DNA from: Lithospermum erythrorhizon
Lineage: Eukaryota; Streptophyta; Magnoliopsida; Boraginales; Boraginaceae
DNA length: 64,000 bases
Reading direction: 5' to 3'
Assembly (NCBI GenBank): GCA_019722365.1
Contig: JADFUC010000226.1
Span: 93,928-157,927 of the forward strand
Shown here: positions 35,623 to 46,903 of the stretch, one piece after another
Position numbering within the stretch: position 1 is the first letter of the stretch
How the letters are laid out: each line of letters starts with the position of its first letter
The notes under the pieces: generated by a model
Told to the model about the DNA's origin: nothing
What the model saw: only the letters and a program-made list of their open reading frames with translations
The model's database searches: none
Program-made: the position numbers and the translations under genes

Positions 35623-36724
35623 TCAAGGTTCCAGCTTCAGTGAAACTACACGAGACTGCCTGTTGCGTTTCTCCACGTTAACGAAGACCAATGAGAGACA
35701 GGCGGGAGCCCACCACGGACTGCGCACTTTTTGCTCCCCTTTTAAACATGCAACTGAAAAAAGAAAAACAGTGTCTTTCATGTACAAAGTACAAACACAA
35801 TACACTTATAGAAATGACATATATTAAGAGATTAAATTATTTGATCAGATGCAGAACAATTCATACAATAAGATACATAATGAAATTGGACGCCGGTGTG
35901 TTGGAAAGTCCATGAAAGCAAATATCATGCAAAGTATAGCTATTTGTTAATAGGAGTACCACTCCCTGATAGTGCAAACTAAAATACAGATCTTTAAAAC
36001 TTATTCAAAAGATTTATCAGGGACAAGAGTGGACCCAGCTAAAAATCAAGTATGAAGTAGCAAATTCCTTGATTTGCCAGAACAAACTGCTGATACATGT
36101 ATATTCTGAGCATATAAAGGATCAAGGGAAACTTAGGATTACATAAGCAATGGAATTCAATTTACTCAAATGGGTTGACACAACTGACTAAAAATAATGG
36201 TATGAGAAAAAGAGAAGGCCTAAACCATATCAATTCAACTCCTTTCACATTCATCAGAAGCAGCAGCATACATGCTCCTGTTGCTTTTAGACAGAGCAAA
36301 ACATGTTATGACTGAAACACTAGGTACACTGTTTCTGATCAGGATTAGTGACTCTACCTCTATCCTGATGTTGCCAGGTACAATAATATTCATTCCATTG
36401 ACAACATAACACAAGCATATTCATAACAATATTTCACCAACATGACTGAAAAGCAGAAGAGCATGCTCAATTCTGAGCAATGATGAATACATATTGTTTT
36501 GAGCATGATATAGAGGAAGAGAAAAAAAAACCTTTTATTCGTCTAAGCTCCTTGCAAAGTGTTATGAAATCACCCCACTTCATGTGGCACCTTCTAATGA
36601 AACGAAGTATCTGTTCAGTTGTAAACATTGACATTCCTTCTAAGTATTCTCCATTAACACTGTGCTCTTTAAAAATTTGCCGATAACCACCAAGGTTTAT
36701 CGCTTCTAACCATAAACCAACATC
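35623..36724 (-). CDS. SAM-domain protein, last two exons (5' exon not found)
   Basis: Exon 36724-36532 (64 codons plus one base) encodes 'DVGLWLEAINLGGYRQIFKE' through 'FITLCKELRRIK', a sterile alpha motif. The final exon 35753-35623 encodes 'ACLKGEQKVRSPWWAPACLS' then 'RNRQSRVVSLKLEP' and a TGA. The junction codon splits G|TT and keeps frame, with acceptors CCAG and TTTCAG. SAM domains bind other proteins or RNA. This C-terminal combination matches small plant SAM-only proteins of unknown role, and no enzyme domain is seen. Both exons are free of stops, unlike the transposon ORFs around them, suggesting a live gene. Its donor (AAAAG|GTTTTTTTTT) is weak. The start exon should lie above 36724 but was not recognised, so the start is unknown. 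Confidence 0.8.
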
Positions 36725-39127
36725 CTGGCAGAGTGAAAAGGAGATATTTACCATAACTCTAGAGGATAAGTTAATCAATTCCAAATTTTAAGTTCAACAT
36801 ATCAGCAGACAATACCAAATCTTTAAGAAGTAACGGGTAAACTAGAACAACTATATTATTGTGTTCCAGTACACAAATCAGACGGAAAATTTAATGGAAT
36901 TCTTCAATCCCCAAAACAATAGATAAATGTGAATCAACAGGCAATCCAGATCGACTCAAATAAAGATTTAAGTGGAAAACTTAAGAGATGCTTATCATAG
37001 AGATTTTCAGATATAGCCCACAATTCGCCTTCACAAAACTTCATCTTTATATAAAACCAACTGTAAATTAAGGGACAAAAGTTAAGTTTCTTCTCTGGTA
37101 CTTTTTCACATTTTGTAATATCAGACCTGTCTGGAATGGACTGTCTCACGCTTATAATTTGCAAATGTAGATCCTTTAATATTATTGATATTGTAGATCA
37201 TCCTCAATATATCTTTGAAGTTTATTTGTTCCATTCATTATCATATCAGAATAGACTCAAGAAATCACAAGCCAGTATTAGAAAGTAAGAGTCTAATTGA
37301 TAAGTTCTGCAGAAATATGTTGAACATTTCATGTCAATCTATTGGCGCTCGATAAGATTCTCACACATAACAAACCTTTCGTATTAATCTAGTTTGTCAT
37401 GTTCTAATAATCCTACATAGTCTAGATAGCTATGGCTGAGACAAACAATATTCTTAAGTGACAAACTTTTTGTAATAAACTAATAATCTACTATGACGAA
37501 TTAGTAAAACATGATAAAAGAAGGGCACTGCCACAAATGATTCACAACCTAACATCCCCCCCTCGAACAACTCTTAATCCAGCAATGCTAGGTAGCGCAA
37601 TAACAACCAATTACCGCCTGAACTTTGTTGGGTCAAGAGACACTTCCTCAATAAGTATGTTACTTAACCTAAGTTCCAAACATCCAAATAACCATCCACT
37701 TTACTCCTCTAGTTTCACCACTATCACTTAAGAACGATAACATACCATAACCAAAAACCATCATATCACAATCTTCCAATAGCCAAACCCAAAAGGCAAC
37801 ATAATACCCCAAAACGTGTAGAAAATTTGTACTCATAAAGATCTTCAGATAAATAAAATGCTGGTCCAGTTATGAATTTTGATAGTAGAATGTTCAAATT
37901 TTGGACGCGAATATTTTAATATGTTGTTGTATAGTGTTCGGTGAAAAATATAAAGAAACTCACGAAAATCACGCACGGCAATTTTTTGGGATAAATAACT
38001 TGAAATTGACAAATTCATCAGAAAATAAACCAAATTACCTCAACAGTCCAAATGAAGAAATCAAGAGGCTCAGGTGGCCTTTCTTTGCTCATCTGATATC
38101 TCAACCCAATAATTATTCCCAAATTAAATCAGCAAAACCTCTATCTAATCAAATAAACAAAAAAAAAAAAACCCATTTGATCAAATAAACAAAAACCTTA
38201 TTTAGCTAATAAACAATAACCCATTATTTAAATAAACAAAAACACTATTTAATCAAATAAACAATAACACATTAATTAATTAAACAATAACCCATTCAAT
38301 TAAATAAACAAAAACCATATGTAATCAAATAAACAATAACCCTATTAATTAAATAAACAAAACCCCTATTTAATTAAATAAACAGAGCCATTAACTAAAT
38401 AAACAATAACCCATTTAATTCAGTAAGAAATAAATTCATTTAATTAAATAAAAAATAACCCTATTTAATCAAATAAACAAAAACCCATTTAATTTATAAC
38501 CACCATCAATAATTACCTCACTCTCTAACCCTAGATCGCCACACGCTTTATTTTTTTATTAATAAAAATAATTAAACTATTAATTATGTAAAATTAAATT
38601 ACCTGAAATTGAGGGGCATCAGCTGAAATTATTACACTATTAAAGAATCGTGTGCATGAATTGCGCGAACTAGTGAGAGGGGGGAAATTCAAGAGTTTGA
38701 AGTGAAATCCAGTTCGATTTTTTGATCGAGTTCAATTTTTGATCGAGTATCAAACATGGATCAAGTTATTCGGTCAATTAACATACAAATTGGTACTACT
38801 TACGAAAAAGATATGGATTTTAATGAATATCGAATGAATGAATTTTATCTCGTAGGATAGTTACTCTAAATTGGGTAAACAAAATTCACTTAGTTTCAAT
38901 TAATAAGACCTATTTGAACCGTGAATCTGGAGTAAATCTTTAAATTAACATAGATTAGAGAAATTTAGGTGATTATATTAAAATATCGCCATAAAGACGT
39001 GAATGAATGTAAATTTAAAATAAAAATATTATTTAAAGTAAAAATTATGTCAATTAACATTCATATCCTCTTCTTTATTTCACCACGATGGAGTTTAACA
39101 AATATCAAACTACACTAAGCGTAAGGG
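36725..39127. other. Upstream region of the SAM-domain gene
   Basis: Should contain the missing first exon(s), 5' UTR and promoter of the minus-strand SAM gene. I could not place them. 'aaccctagatcgcc' at about 38527 resembles plant 5'-UTR sequence but is not proof. A minisatellite occupies 38139-38496. The rest is AT-rich. Confidence 0.4.
38139..38496. repeat. Minisatellite of ~30-35 bp units
   Basis: About ten degenerate units of 'aataaacaa(t/a)aacccatttaattaa'. Units vary in length and sequence. Confidence 0.85.
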
Positions 39128-39937
39128 ATAAATGTAGCAGCCGCTGGTCGGCGCGCGAGTTGAGAATCGTTATAATCAGGATTACGAGTCGCATGATGGG
39201 CGACTCGGTTTAAAGCATTTCGTTTAAATCGAAAAATTTGATTCTGATTAACGCTACTCGTCCAAGCAGTTTTTAAAATTCTGTCAAATCGGTGATATCA
39301 ACTTGACCGACCCCGTATATATATATATATACCGTATATCCCCGAAAAACTGATATCTGGCAAAGCTACAGCGGATAAAAATCTTTGTATTGAGAATGCA
39401 AAAATAATTATGAAATGAGGCTAAAGTTTTGAAAAGGAAAATACAACGATCAAAATCCGGTTAATAATAGCATCAAAATGAGGCTGGCAGGGATCTCGGC
39501 CGCCCGTCTTACACAGCCACCGAACAAACTCCAACCATTATCTTGGGCTGTGCCTGACGACACGATGCAAATAATCTTGGCCCATGGCGAAAATGGGTGT
39601 AAGCGCGAAGCTTGTGAAAACTTAACTAGCATGGAGTGAGCTTAAGCGAAATGCAGGCGAGGCAGGTCGATTATTAATAGTCAAATGAATAAGACATATA
39701 TATATCCCCAAGCTACCAATAAGGTAATACAACGTAATTCGAAGAAAGTCTGAGGAGCGTCGCGTATGGAGATATAATAGAAAGTTTCGATAAAGCGTCG
39801 CGTAAAAACTCAAAGCTGTGGCGACTATACTTCTGGTCGTGGCTTAGTATCTCGTATCCACAGCATTATACCAACCTCACAATCTTGCGTATGCTCGATC
39901 CGTCTACTGCTTGAGGAATGGACAGTAGATAATCACA

Positions 39938-40150
39938 CGCTTATACCGAGAGTATAGGCCCAGTAAGCATATTTTATCTTGGGAATTATAAGGCCAACCA
40001 ACTTATACACTTAAGTATAAGGCCGCAGCGCATATACCAAGTATAAGGCAAACGTGACTTATACGCCTAAGTATAAGACCAATGGCAGCTTATCTTGTTA
40101 AGTATAAGGCAAACCCCGGCTTATCTTAATTTAGTATAAAGACGCAATGA
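39938..40150. repeat. Degenerate tandem subrepeats in copy B
   Basis: Four to five decayed units with 'cttat(a)c..agtataaggc', corresponding to 498-860 in copy A. Confidence 0.65.
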
Positions 40151-40805
40151 CTGCCTCTGTTAAGTAGCATATTCGATAGCGTCGCGTATCGCGAGGAAGG
40201 AGAGTCGCTTTAATACCAATCATCCCAGGCCTAGGGTCGTATCCTATCTTGGAAGTCTTCGCGGGCCGGATTATCGGCCCGTCATGAGCCAAGGCCACGC
40301 CCGAGAGCCGGACCAGTACTTTCGCCCGATAGAAAGCGGACGGATCCGGATATAAAATTTGGCCCTTGAACGTTAAGATCCGCCCGCGAAGATCGAGTGG
40401 ATTAGCAGGTAAGGGAGTATATAAACTACCAGCCTAAAGTCCTAAACCTAATTTAACCGTTTTTGTTGTTATTTCATATACACCCGCTCTCTATAAAATG
40501 CCAGAATGTAGTATCTACCATCGTAAAAGCATGAATTCATCCAGCTTTTGTTGTTATGGTTATGTTTGTTTCGATTAGATGGATTAGTGTTATTTTTCTT
40601 GACTTTTATTTCGGTTGCTTGAGTCCTTCGATATTGACCCGTTCTTACGTCGATTTAGTTATTTTTAATTAGGGTTGTGTCATTTTAATTTAAAAACATG
40701 TTTGATTTGATTTTACAAAACATGTTTGATTTTGCTATATTTTGGAGTTCTTTTGATTTGCTTGATGCATGCGTACTTTTAATTTTTGGTAGTTACGTTT
40801 TTGAA

Positions 40806-41243
40806 TTAGGGATTTTGAGGTTAGGGTTTTTTGGTTAGGGACTTAATTCGATTTTTTGATTTAATTAAAATTCTAATTATAGTTTTTTTATTTTGGAATT
40901 GATTAAGGGTTCTGATTAGATTAGGGTTTTGCGATTAGGGATCAGTGGGAGTAATTGAGATTAGGGGTTTCTGATTGATTAGGGTTTTTTTGCGATTAGA
41001 TTAGGGTTTCAGTTGATTAGGGTTTGAAATTAGGGGATTGATTAGGGTTTATAGTGGGGTAATTGAATTAGGGGTTCTGATTAAAGGGGTTTGATTAGAG
41101 TTGATTAAGGTAATTGAATTAGGGTTTTAATTAGAGAGTTGATTAGGGCTTCTGATTAGGGTGGTGAATTAGGGGTTTTAATTAGGGTTTATAATTGGAT
41201 TGATCACTATAATTGATGTTAGAATGAATTCAATTAGGGTTTC
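40806..41243 (+). repeat. Telobox-like TTAGGG-rich block
   Basis: Eighteen TTAGGG hexamers in about 440 bp, nine of them as TAGGGTTT (the plant telobox AAACCCTA on the other strand), separated by variable 'gattga/aattga' spacers. It lies immediately upstream of the first plausible start of the hAT transposase (41337). The spacing is irregular and the plant telomere heptamer TTTAGGG is not tandem, so it is not telomeric DNA. Confidence 0.8.
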
Positions 41244-41336
41244 AGTGGGATTAATTCATTTTTTAATTGGTAATTTCCATTTTGTAATTATTGTTGTAAA
41301 TTTGTAATAAACTAATACTTTTCTATTAATTTTTTA

Positions 41337-43840
41337 ATGTCTTTTCAAGATTCGTCCCTGTCTCCCACTCCTTCGATGGATGAATATAATGACGATGAGA
41401 CTATTGGGGGAATAGAGATTGAGAACTCTTTGGATTTAGCAAATAGTCCGGCGATGGGTCGGCAGCGCGGTGATTACCGCGCGGGCGGATGACCCGCGGC
41501 CGAAGACAAATGCATGGCAGATGCAGCGACCCCAAGAAAATCCATTGTCCATAAGGAAATGGATCTTATTATGTTGCCGGATAGGGTATACAAAAATGGA
41601 AGTATAAATGAATTAATTACATTTCTATGTACACTTATGATCACAATGTCATAGTACTTAATGCCAAAAACACTTAGAAAGCGTTTAAAAAGGAAGTTGT
41701 GCTTAGGTAAGTGAGAGTGACAAAAACATCATCTCGATGCCACTCTTGTCTTGGTGATGCTAGTAAAGCCTAGTTTGGCTACATGGAAATCACAGTCACT
41801 CTAAGGTTAGAGAACTTCTTTGCTCATGTAGATTTTAGATTAAGCTGAGTGTCACTACATGATGGAAGGAGTTATATTTAATAAGTTTCTTAGGAAATAT
41901 ATCCTAGGTATATTAGGATTACTGAAACACCTTTGTTAAAGAAAAGATTGTGAGTCTTTTTTATGGTGAGAAATTGAGATGAAAAAAGCTATGTCTTTAG
42001 TTGATAGGATAAGTTTGACAGCCCGATCTGTGGTGAGTGCAGTGGGCAAAAAATTGGGTATATAAGCTATTCTGACCTATTACATTGATGTTAATGGCAA
42101 GCCCGAATAAGAGAGTCTAACAGCTTTTACGATGTGCCCCACGTTAAAGGTGGTGTGCTAGAGAATTGTTAAAGGTGATGGATGATTGGCAGATTAGAAA
42201 AAAAGTAGTGTCCATTTCTGTTGATAATGCCTCTGCAAATGATAATTGCATTTCTAGATTGAAGTCTGATTTTAGTAATAGATTGAACCTCCCTCTTGAA
42301 ATCAGTACATTCATGTTAGATGTTGTACGCATCTTGAACTTGTGGTTAAGATGGACTTGATAATCGAAGCCGGTGGTTGATAAGGTTAGAAGTGGTGTGA
42401 GGTATTTGTTGAATTAAATTAAGTGTAAAGGCGTTTGAAGAATCTTGGTGAGTTACAACGTGGAAGATGCTAGTATTGGATACAACTAGATGGAATTCCA
42501 CACAGTTGATGTTGTCACTAACTGCTTATCTGAGCAATTATGGCCCGAATATGCCGAGAACAAAATCTTAGTTTCTTGTATTTAGCGATCTACTAATTGG
42601 AATGTCATTTTTGTGATATATGCAAGTTTACGGAAGTGTTTGCGTGTTATTGAGATAATTAGTGGCCCACGTCTTGCTTGTAAACTGTTTTCTATTTGAA
42701 TTGTATATGAGTTAAGGTGCTGCTGGATCAGCCCGATGAAGAATGTCCACCCATTGACAACGGGTATACTTACGTGGAAATGAAGCTTAAAATGAAATGA
42801 TATTGGTACTTAAAGTAATCTCTTGATATCCATTGGGCGTGATTGATCGAAATTTGCTATTTGTTGTTGCTTGATACGTTGTTGCTATTATGTTGTTGCC
42901 TATTAAGTGTTTTCTGATACATTTTACTTTATTCTTGTTTCTATTCTAGTGTTACTGATACATTGTTTGCCTATTTTGTGTTGCTGTTCTGTTGCCAATG
43001 ATGACGCTATTAAAGGGTTATTTGTGTTGCCTAATGCATTTATAGTAAGCTATAATGCCTATTTGAGGTTGTTTGTGTTGCCATTTACGAGCTTGTTGCC
43101 AATGCTTCTGTTGCCTATTATGCCATTTGTGGTAGCAGGTACTGATGATGACATAGTATTACGAGGACATTTGTGTTGCCATTTGCGTAACAGGTTTGCC
43201 TATTTGCATTTAGATTTGCATAACCAGTTTGCTATTAGCCATTTTGGTAACTAAAATATACGATGATGAGTTACTGATAAAGGAGTTAATATGTTGCCAT
43301 TTATGTTAGGTATAAAATGATTTTCATTGTATGGGTATATCGATTCTTGTATCCAAATGGTGATGACGCAAAAATGTATCAAGCGGAATTGTCGAATAAG
43401 TTATCCTCCTTGTTTAAGCTCTATGAACAGTCCCACAACAATGTTGGCCCTCAAACTTCCCAAAATAATCAAGAAGCACCTGCTTCTTGTTCTGGATTGG
43501 GGAAGAGAACGTTTGAAGCGTTCCTTGAAACTGTTGATGGTATTGGCACTTCTAAATCTGATCTTGAATGTTATTTGGGAGAGGTTCCATTGAAATGTGC
43601 CAAAGGGATTAAGTTTGATGTGTTAACTTGGTGGATGGCTAATGAAGCCAAATATCCTATTCTTTCTAGAATGGCAAAAGATATTCTCTCTATTCCGGTT
43701 ACAAGCTTGTTGTAGGAATCCACTTTTAGTGTGAGCGGCAGTAATTGATCTAAGAGCATCAGTAAGCGTCAACGGTTGAGATGCTTCTTTGTAGGTGATT
43801 GGGAAGCTTCAACGGCCGGCCACTTGATGAAATAAATCGG
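41337..43840 (+). pseudogene. hAT (RICESLEEPER/Ac-like) transposase, broken
   Basis: Would cut and paste hAT elements. A start at 41337 reads 'MSFQDSSLSPTPSMDEYNDD' but stops after about 50 codons. Core pieces: 'RISLTARSVVSAVGKKLGI' near 42007-42063; 'KVVSISVDNASANDNCISRL' at about 42200-42260, the conserved region with catalytic Asp in the family; then 'RLNLPLEI'. The C-terminal dimerisation region at 43553-43735 gives 'LECYLGEVPLKCAKGIKFDV', 'LTWWMANEAKYPILSRMAKD' and 'ILSIPVTSLL', then a TAG where the family has Ser, then 'ESTFSVSG'. No BED zinc finger was recognised. Stops and frame changes show it is dead, though the dimerisation exon (43317-43715) is still open. Confidence 0.8.
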
Positions 43841-45898
43841 TCATGACTTTATGATGAATGTGTTACGAGGCTTCTTGATTAAATGTAAAAGATTTATTGC
43901 CTTCTTTGCCTCTTTTGTCATGGCTTGTGATGGTGTATCTTTGTATGTTTATGATGAATGTTGTATCTTTGTATCTTCGGCCTATTTTGCCATATTGCCA
44001 TGATACGAGGCAATTAGTCATTTCAAGTTGAATTATTTTCATGGATTCGGATATTTATGAATACTTTTTCGGTCTTTTATGGATACTTTTATTCGGTTTA
44101 TTCGGTTTGGATACAAATCAAAGCGGACGATTGTTGCCCGATTATTATCGGACCGGTTCGGTCCATTTTTAGAAACTTACCGGACCGGTTACGGACCCAC
44201 CAGCGGTTTTATCGGATGGATGCCGGTCCCATGCTAATACTCATGACGCAGTCGCGTAACTCCAGAATGACTTCTTACTTTACTCCCCGAGCAATATTAA
44301 AAGCGCTTCTTCAGCGTCTACTTGTTAATGGTAAATCAATCACAACCGCATGACAATTACGGACATACCAAAAGTGCAGAGGCAAAGGCCATAAAGGAAA
44401 TACAAAAGTGCGACAAGGCCACAAAAATTACAAGCAGTGCAAAGAATACATAAATCAAAAATATAAGTTGGGAGTTGGTATTCTTTTACCTCGAAGCCCG
44501 TCTTGTGTGGCGAGAATATGTCGCGTAATCGTATCATGGCTCACACACAAATGAATCACACATAATCGTACAACCATTACATGTATAGATTTCTCCACGT
44601 AATCATACCACAATGACATGTTCCTGATTTAAAAGTAAATGCGTAGATGCGCCCGTGAGATAAGTACTGCTTTCTGTAGCTACCCGCAAAAGGCAGCCAG
44701 CGAACAAATCCACATTGCTTGCCCACTTTCCACGGTGCGCCTAACCAAAAATACCGGAAAGTATAATCAAAACCAACTAATATATACTTTAGCGTTCTAG
44801 AAGATATACAACCAACTCTTGGTGGAGCGATTTCATGATGCATATTGAATGATAAAGCGACGATTAATAATCCGAGTCGGATCTGACCCGATCGATCTCC
44901 CAGCTAAATTCCACCTTATCACTTTAACATTCCATATCAACATAAGTTATTATAATTAACCCTCGAGTCCGCAATTAACAACTTTATGCTCGACATATCA
45001 ATTATAAGCTGACTTACAAATCGCGCTTTTGGTAACTCCATTTTGTCGATTTACAAATCAAATTTTAACACCATGTAAGAAGAGTCAACCGGGGAAAGTC
45101 CCGTTAGGAAGTGCAAGGGGCCTGGCCGAGATGACTTCGCCGCAATAACTTCTGATAAGGTCCCAATTAAACTCCACACATTTAAAGTCTTAAAAAAATA
45201 TCAGCAAAAAAGTCAACTAAAACCTAGAAAAGTCGGCTGTATGCGTCCTCAAACAACCTCTAAATCGCCGAATTAATCACTTATATACATCATAGAACCT
45301 ACTTGAAACTTAGAATCATCTAAAATTGAGTTATGCCAAGAGTCAGCAGTCAACGCCCAGAAATCACTTCAAAACTACAATTTAACACCTCGAATTTGAG
45401 AAAGTATTAGGAAGCCTTAACAAAATCAACAGGGATCTTTATTAGCAACAAAGTGAAGAAATGGAAGAAAAAATCTTGTTTATTGTGCTTGAGGGCTCTC
45501 GGCCAAGAAGAAGGATGGAGGAAGATATTTTGTGTTTTCTTGTTTGAATAGTGGTTGATAAGGATGAGAATAGCTTACTTAATACTTAAATCTTGGAGTT
45601 ACGCGAGTTTGTGCCCAGAAATTAAGCGAATCGCGTTATCAAAGCGACTTAACGATCTAACTTAACTTCCGAATTATCCCGGTACTAATACTAAAATTAA
45701 AAAATGTAATTAGAGCTCAAAATAAATTTTACGAATTAATATTATTATCGAAAATGCTTGGGCAGTTGTATTCTGATAAAAATTGGCTCACTAACTTATG
45801 TTTGTTCCCTATTCACTCACATATGAGTTTAACGGTTCCATTCACTCACTTCTACTAAAAAATTGTTAAGTTCACCGTTAACGAGGTCAAGTGTATAT

Positions 45899-45903
45899 TG
45901 TTA
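45899..45903. repeat. Target-site duplication TGTTA, left copy
   Basis: TGTTA sits just outside the 5' LTR and is repeated just outside the 3' LTR at 54681-54685. Confidence 0.7.
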
Positions 45904-46890
45904 TGTTGGAAATCGATGAGAATTGGTTCCATTTATTATGCCCAGATTCTGCGACGATTGTGTAGCAATTCGTTTTACCGATTGGGTTAAATGTGATTAT
46001 CGAACTTGTTCAACTTAGTAATTGTATATTACTAGTGTGAGTTCTCATGATAATTTAAGGGGTTATGAGCGATTCAAGATATTTTCGTTAATGCGTTATA
46101 ATAGTAATTGGTCAATTATTATTATTATATTTTATATCCCCGAGCCCTATAAGGTCACACCCGCATCTCTGATGGCGTTGAGTTATATTTCATGTATGAA
46201 ATTAAAAGAGAAGCTATATAATTGAAAATGTATTTCACCGATTACAAAGGAATTACATTTTATGTAAGAATATATCGATTGAACAATAGAATCGATTAAA
46301 TAGTTATTTAATTGGTTGGAAATGAGCCTAGTATTTGCTCGATAACTTGAAGATTATTGATATTGACTCATTACTATTTGAGTAGTTTAATTAAATAGTT
46401 CAACTCATTAACTGACTTCATTAATTAATGCGAACTAATAAGATTAGCAGGTAGTATCTTAGCGGGTTCTTTATCGGGAACTGCAACTGTACATATAAGC
46501 AAACTTTAGGGTTTTTCATCAAAAGTTTTTGTAAAACTTTCACCAAAAACCTAGTAGTCCCCCCACTTTGGCGAAATTCTCCCAGGGAATTTTGGGGTCT
46601 TTTACAGTTTTTGTTAAATCGCGTTTACTAAGCGTAAGATTGATTCTTGATTGACCACTGCGGTGTGGACTAACTAGAATATCATACGATTGATATTACA
46701 ACAAGGAGGTGAAGGGAAGTCACGTTGTGAATTTGAAAATATCGTTTGGTGGAATTTACTCCGTTCTTGGCTGTAAGTCCTCTTTTAAATATATTTAATT
46801 ATATGTTTTTGTATTGAATAATGTGGTATCTTTAAGATCCCACTGGAACTATGGTTGTATTTATACTCACTATATCCATAATTTTCTTGA
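45904..46890 (+). repeat. 5' LTR
   Basis: Starts TGTTGGAAATCGATGAG and ends before the PBS at 46891. It matches 53693-54680 along its full length with many small differences, including indels ('gattgtgtagcaattcg' versus 'gattgtgtatgtgattc'). Confidence 0.85.
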
Positions 46891-46903
46891 TGGCATCATG
46901 AGC
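46891..46903 (+). other. Primer-binding site
   Basis: 'tggcatcatgagc' directly follows the 5' LTR and resembles the tRNA-Met PBS TGGTATCAGAGC. Confidence 0.65.

Larger units (their letters stand above)
40251..44233 (+). mobile_element. Ac-like hAT transposon inside family X copy B
   Basis: The homology of copy B to copies A and C breaks at about 40250 and resumes at about 44234, bracketing a 4-kb insert. Flanks 'cctatctt' (40243-40250) and 'ctaatact' (44234-44241) look like a diverged 8-bp duplication; copy A has 'cctaatatc' here. CCGG-rich subterminal motifs sit at both ends ('cgggccggattatcggcccg' at 40261; 'cggaccggttcggtcc' at 44148). Inside are a telobox-rich leader and a broken hAT transposase. 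A clean terminal inverted repeat could not be matched. Confidence 0.65.
39133..45775. repeat. LTR-like repeat family X, copy B (split by hAT)
   Basis: The left part (39133-40250) and right part (44234-45775) together make about 2.66 kb, collinear with copies A and C. Shared points are the 'gagaatcNttataatc..gagtc' start, 'gggcgactcggttta', the 'gtataaggc' subrepeats, 'cgcgaggaag', then to the right of the insert 'gacaaggccaca', 'aatataagttgggagtt' and 'attacatgtata'. ATAAA occurs directly left of the start (39128-39132) and at 45776-45780, a possible 5-bp target duplication, though weak in such AT-rich DNA. No gag-pol is attached. Confidence 0.55.

Noticed and set aside
38139..38496. CRISPR-like array
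   Set aside because: Units are degenerate, AT-only and contiguous, with no unique spacers, in a plant context. It is a minisatellite.
40806..41243. Chromosome end or interstitial telomere
   Set aside because: The plant heptamer TTTAGGG is not in tandem. Motifs are irregularly spaced and lie inside a hAT transposon.
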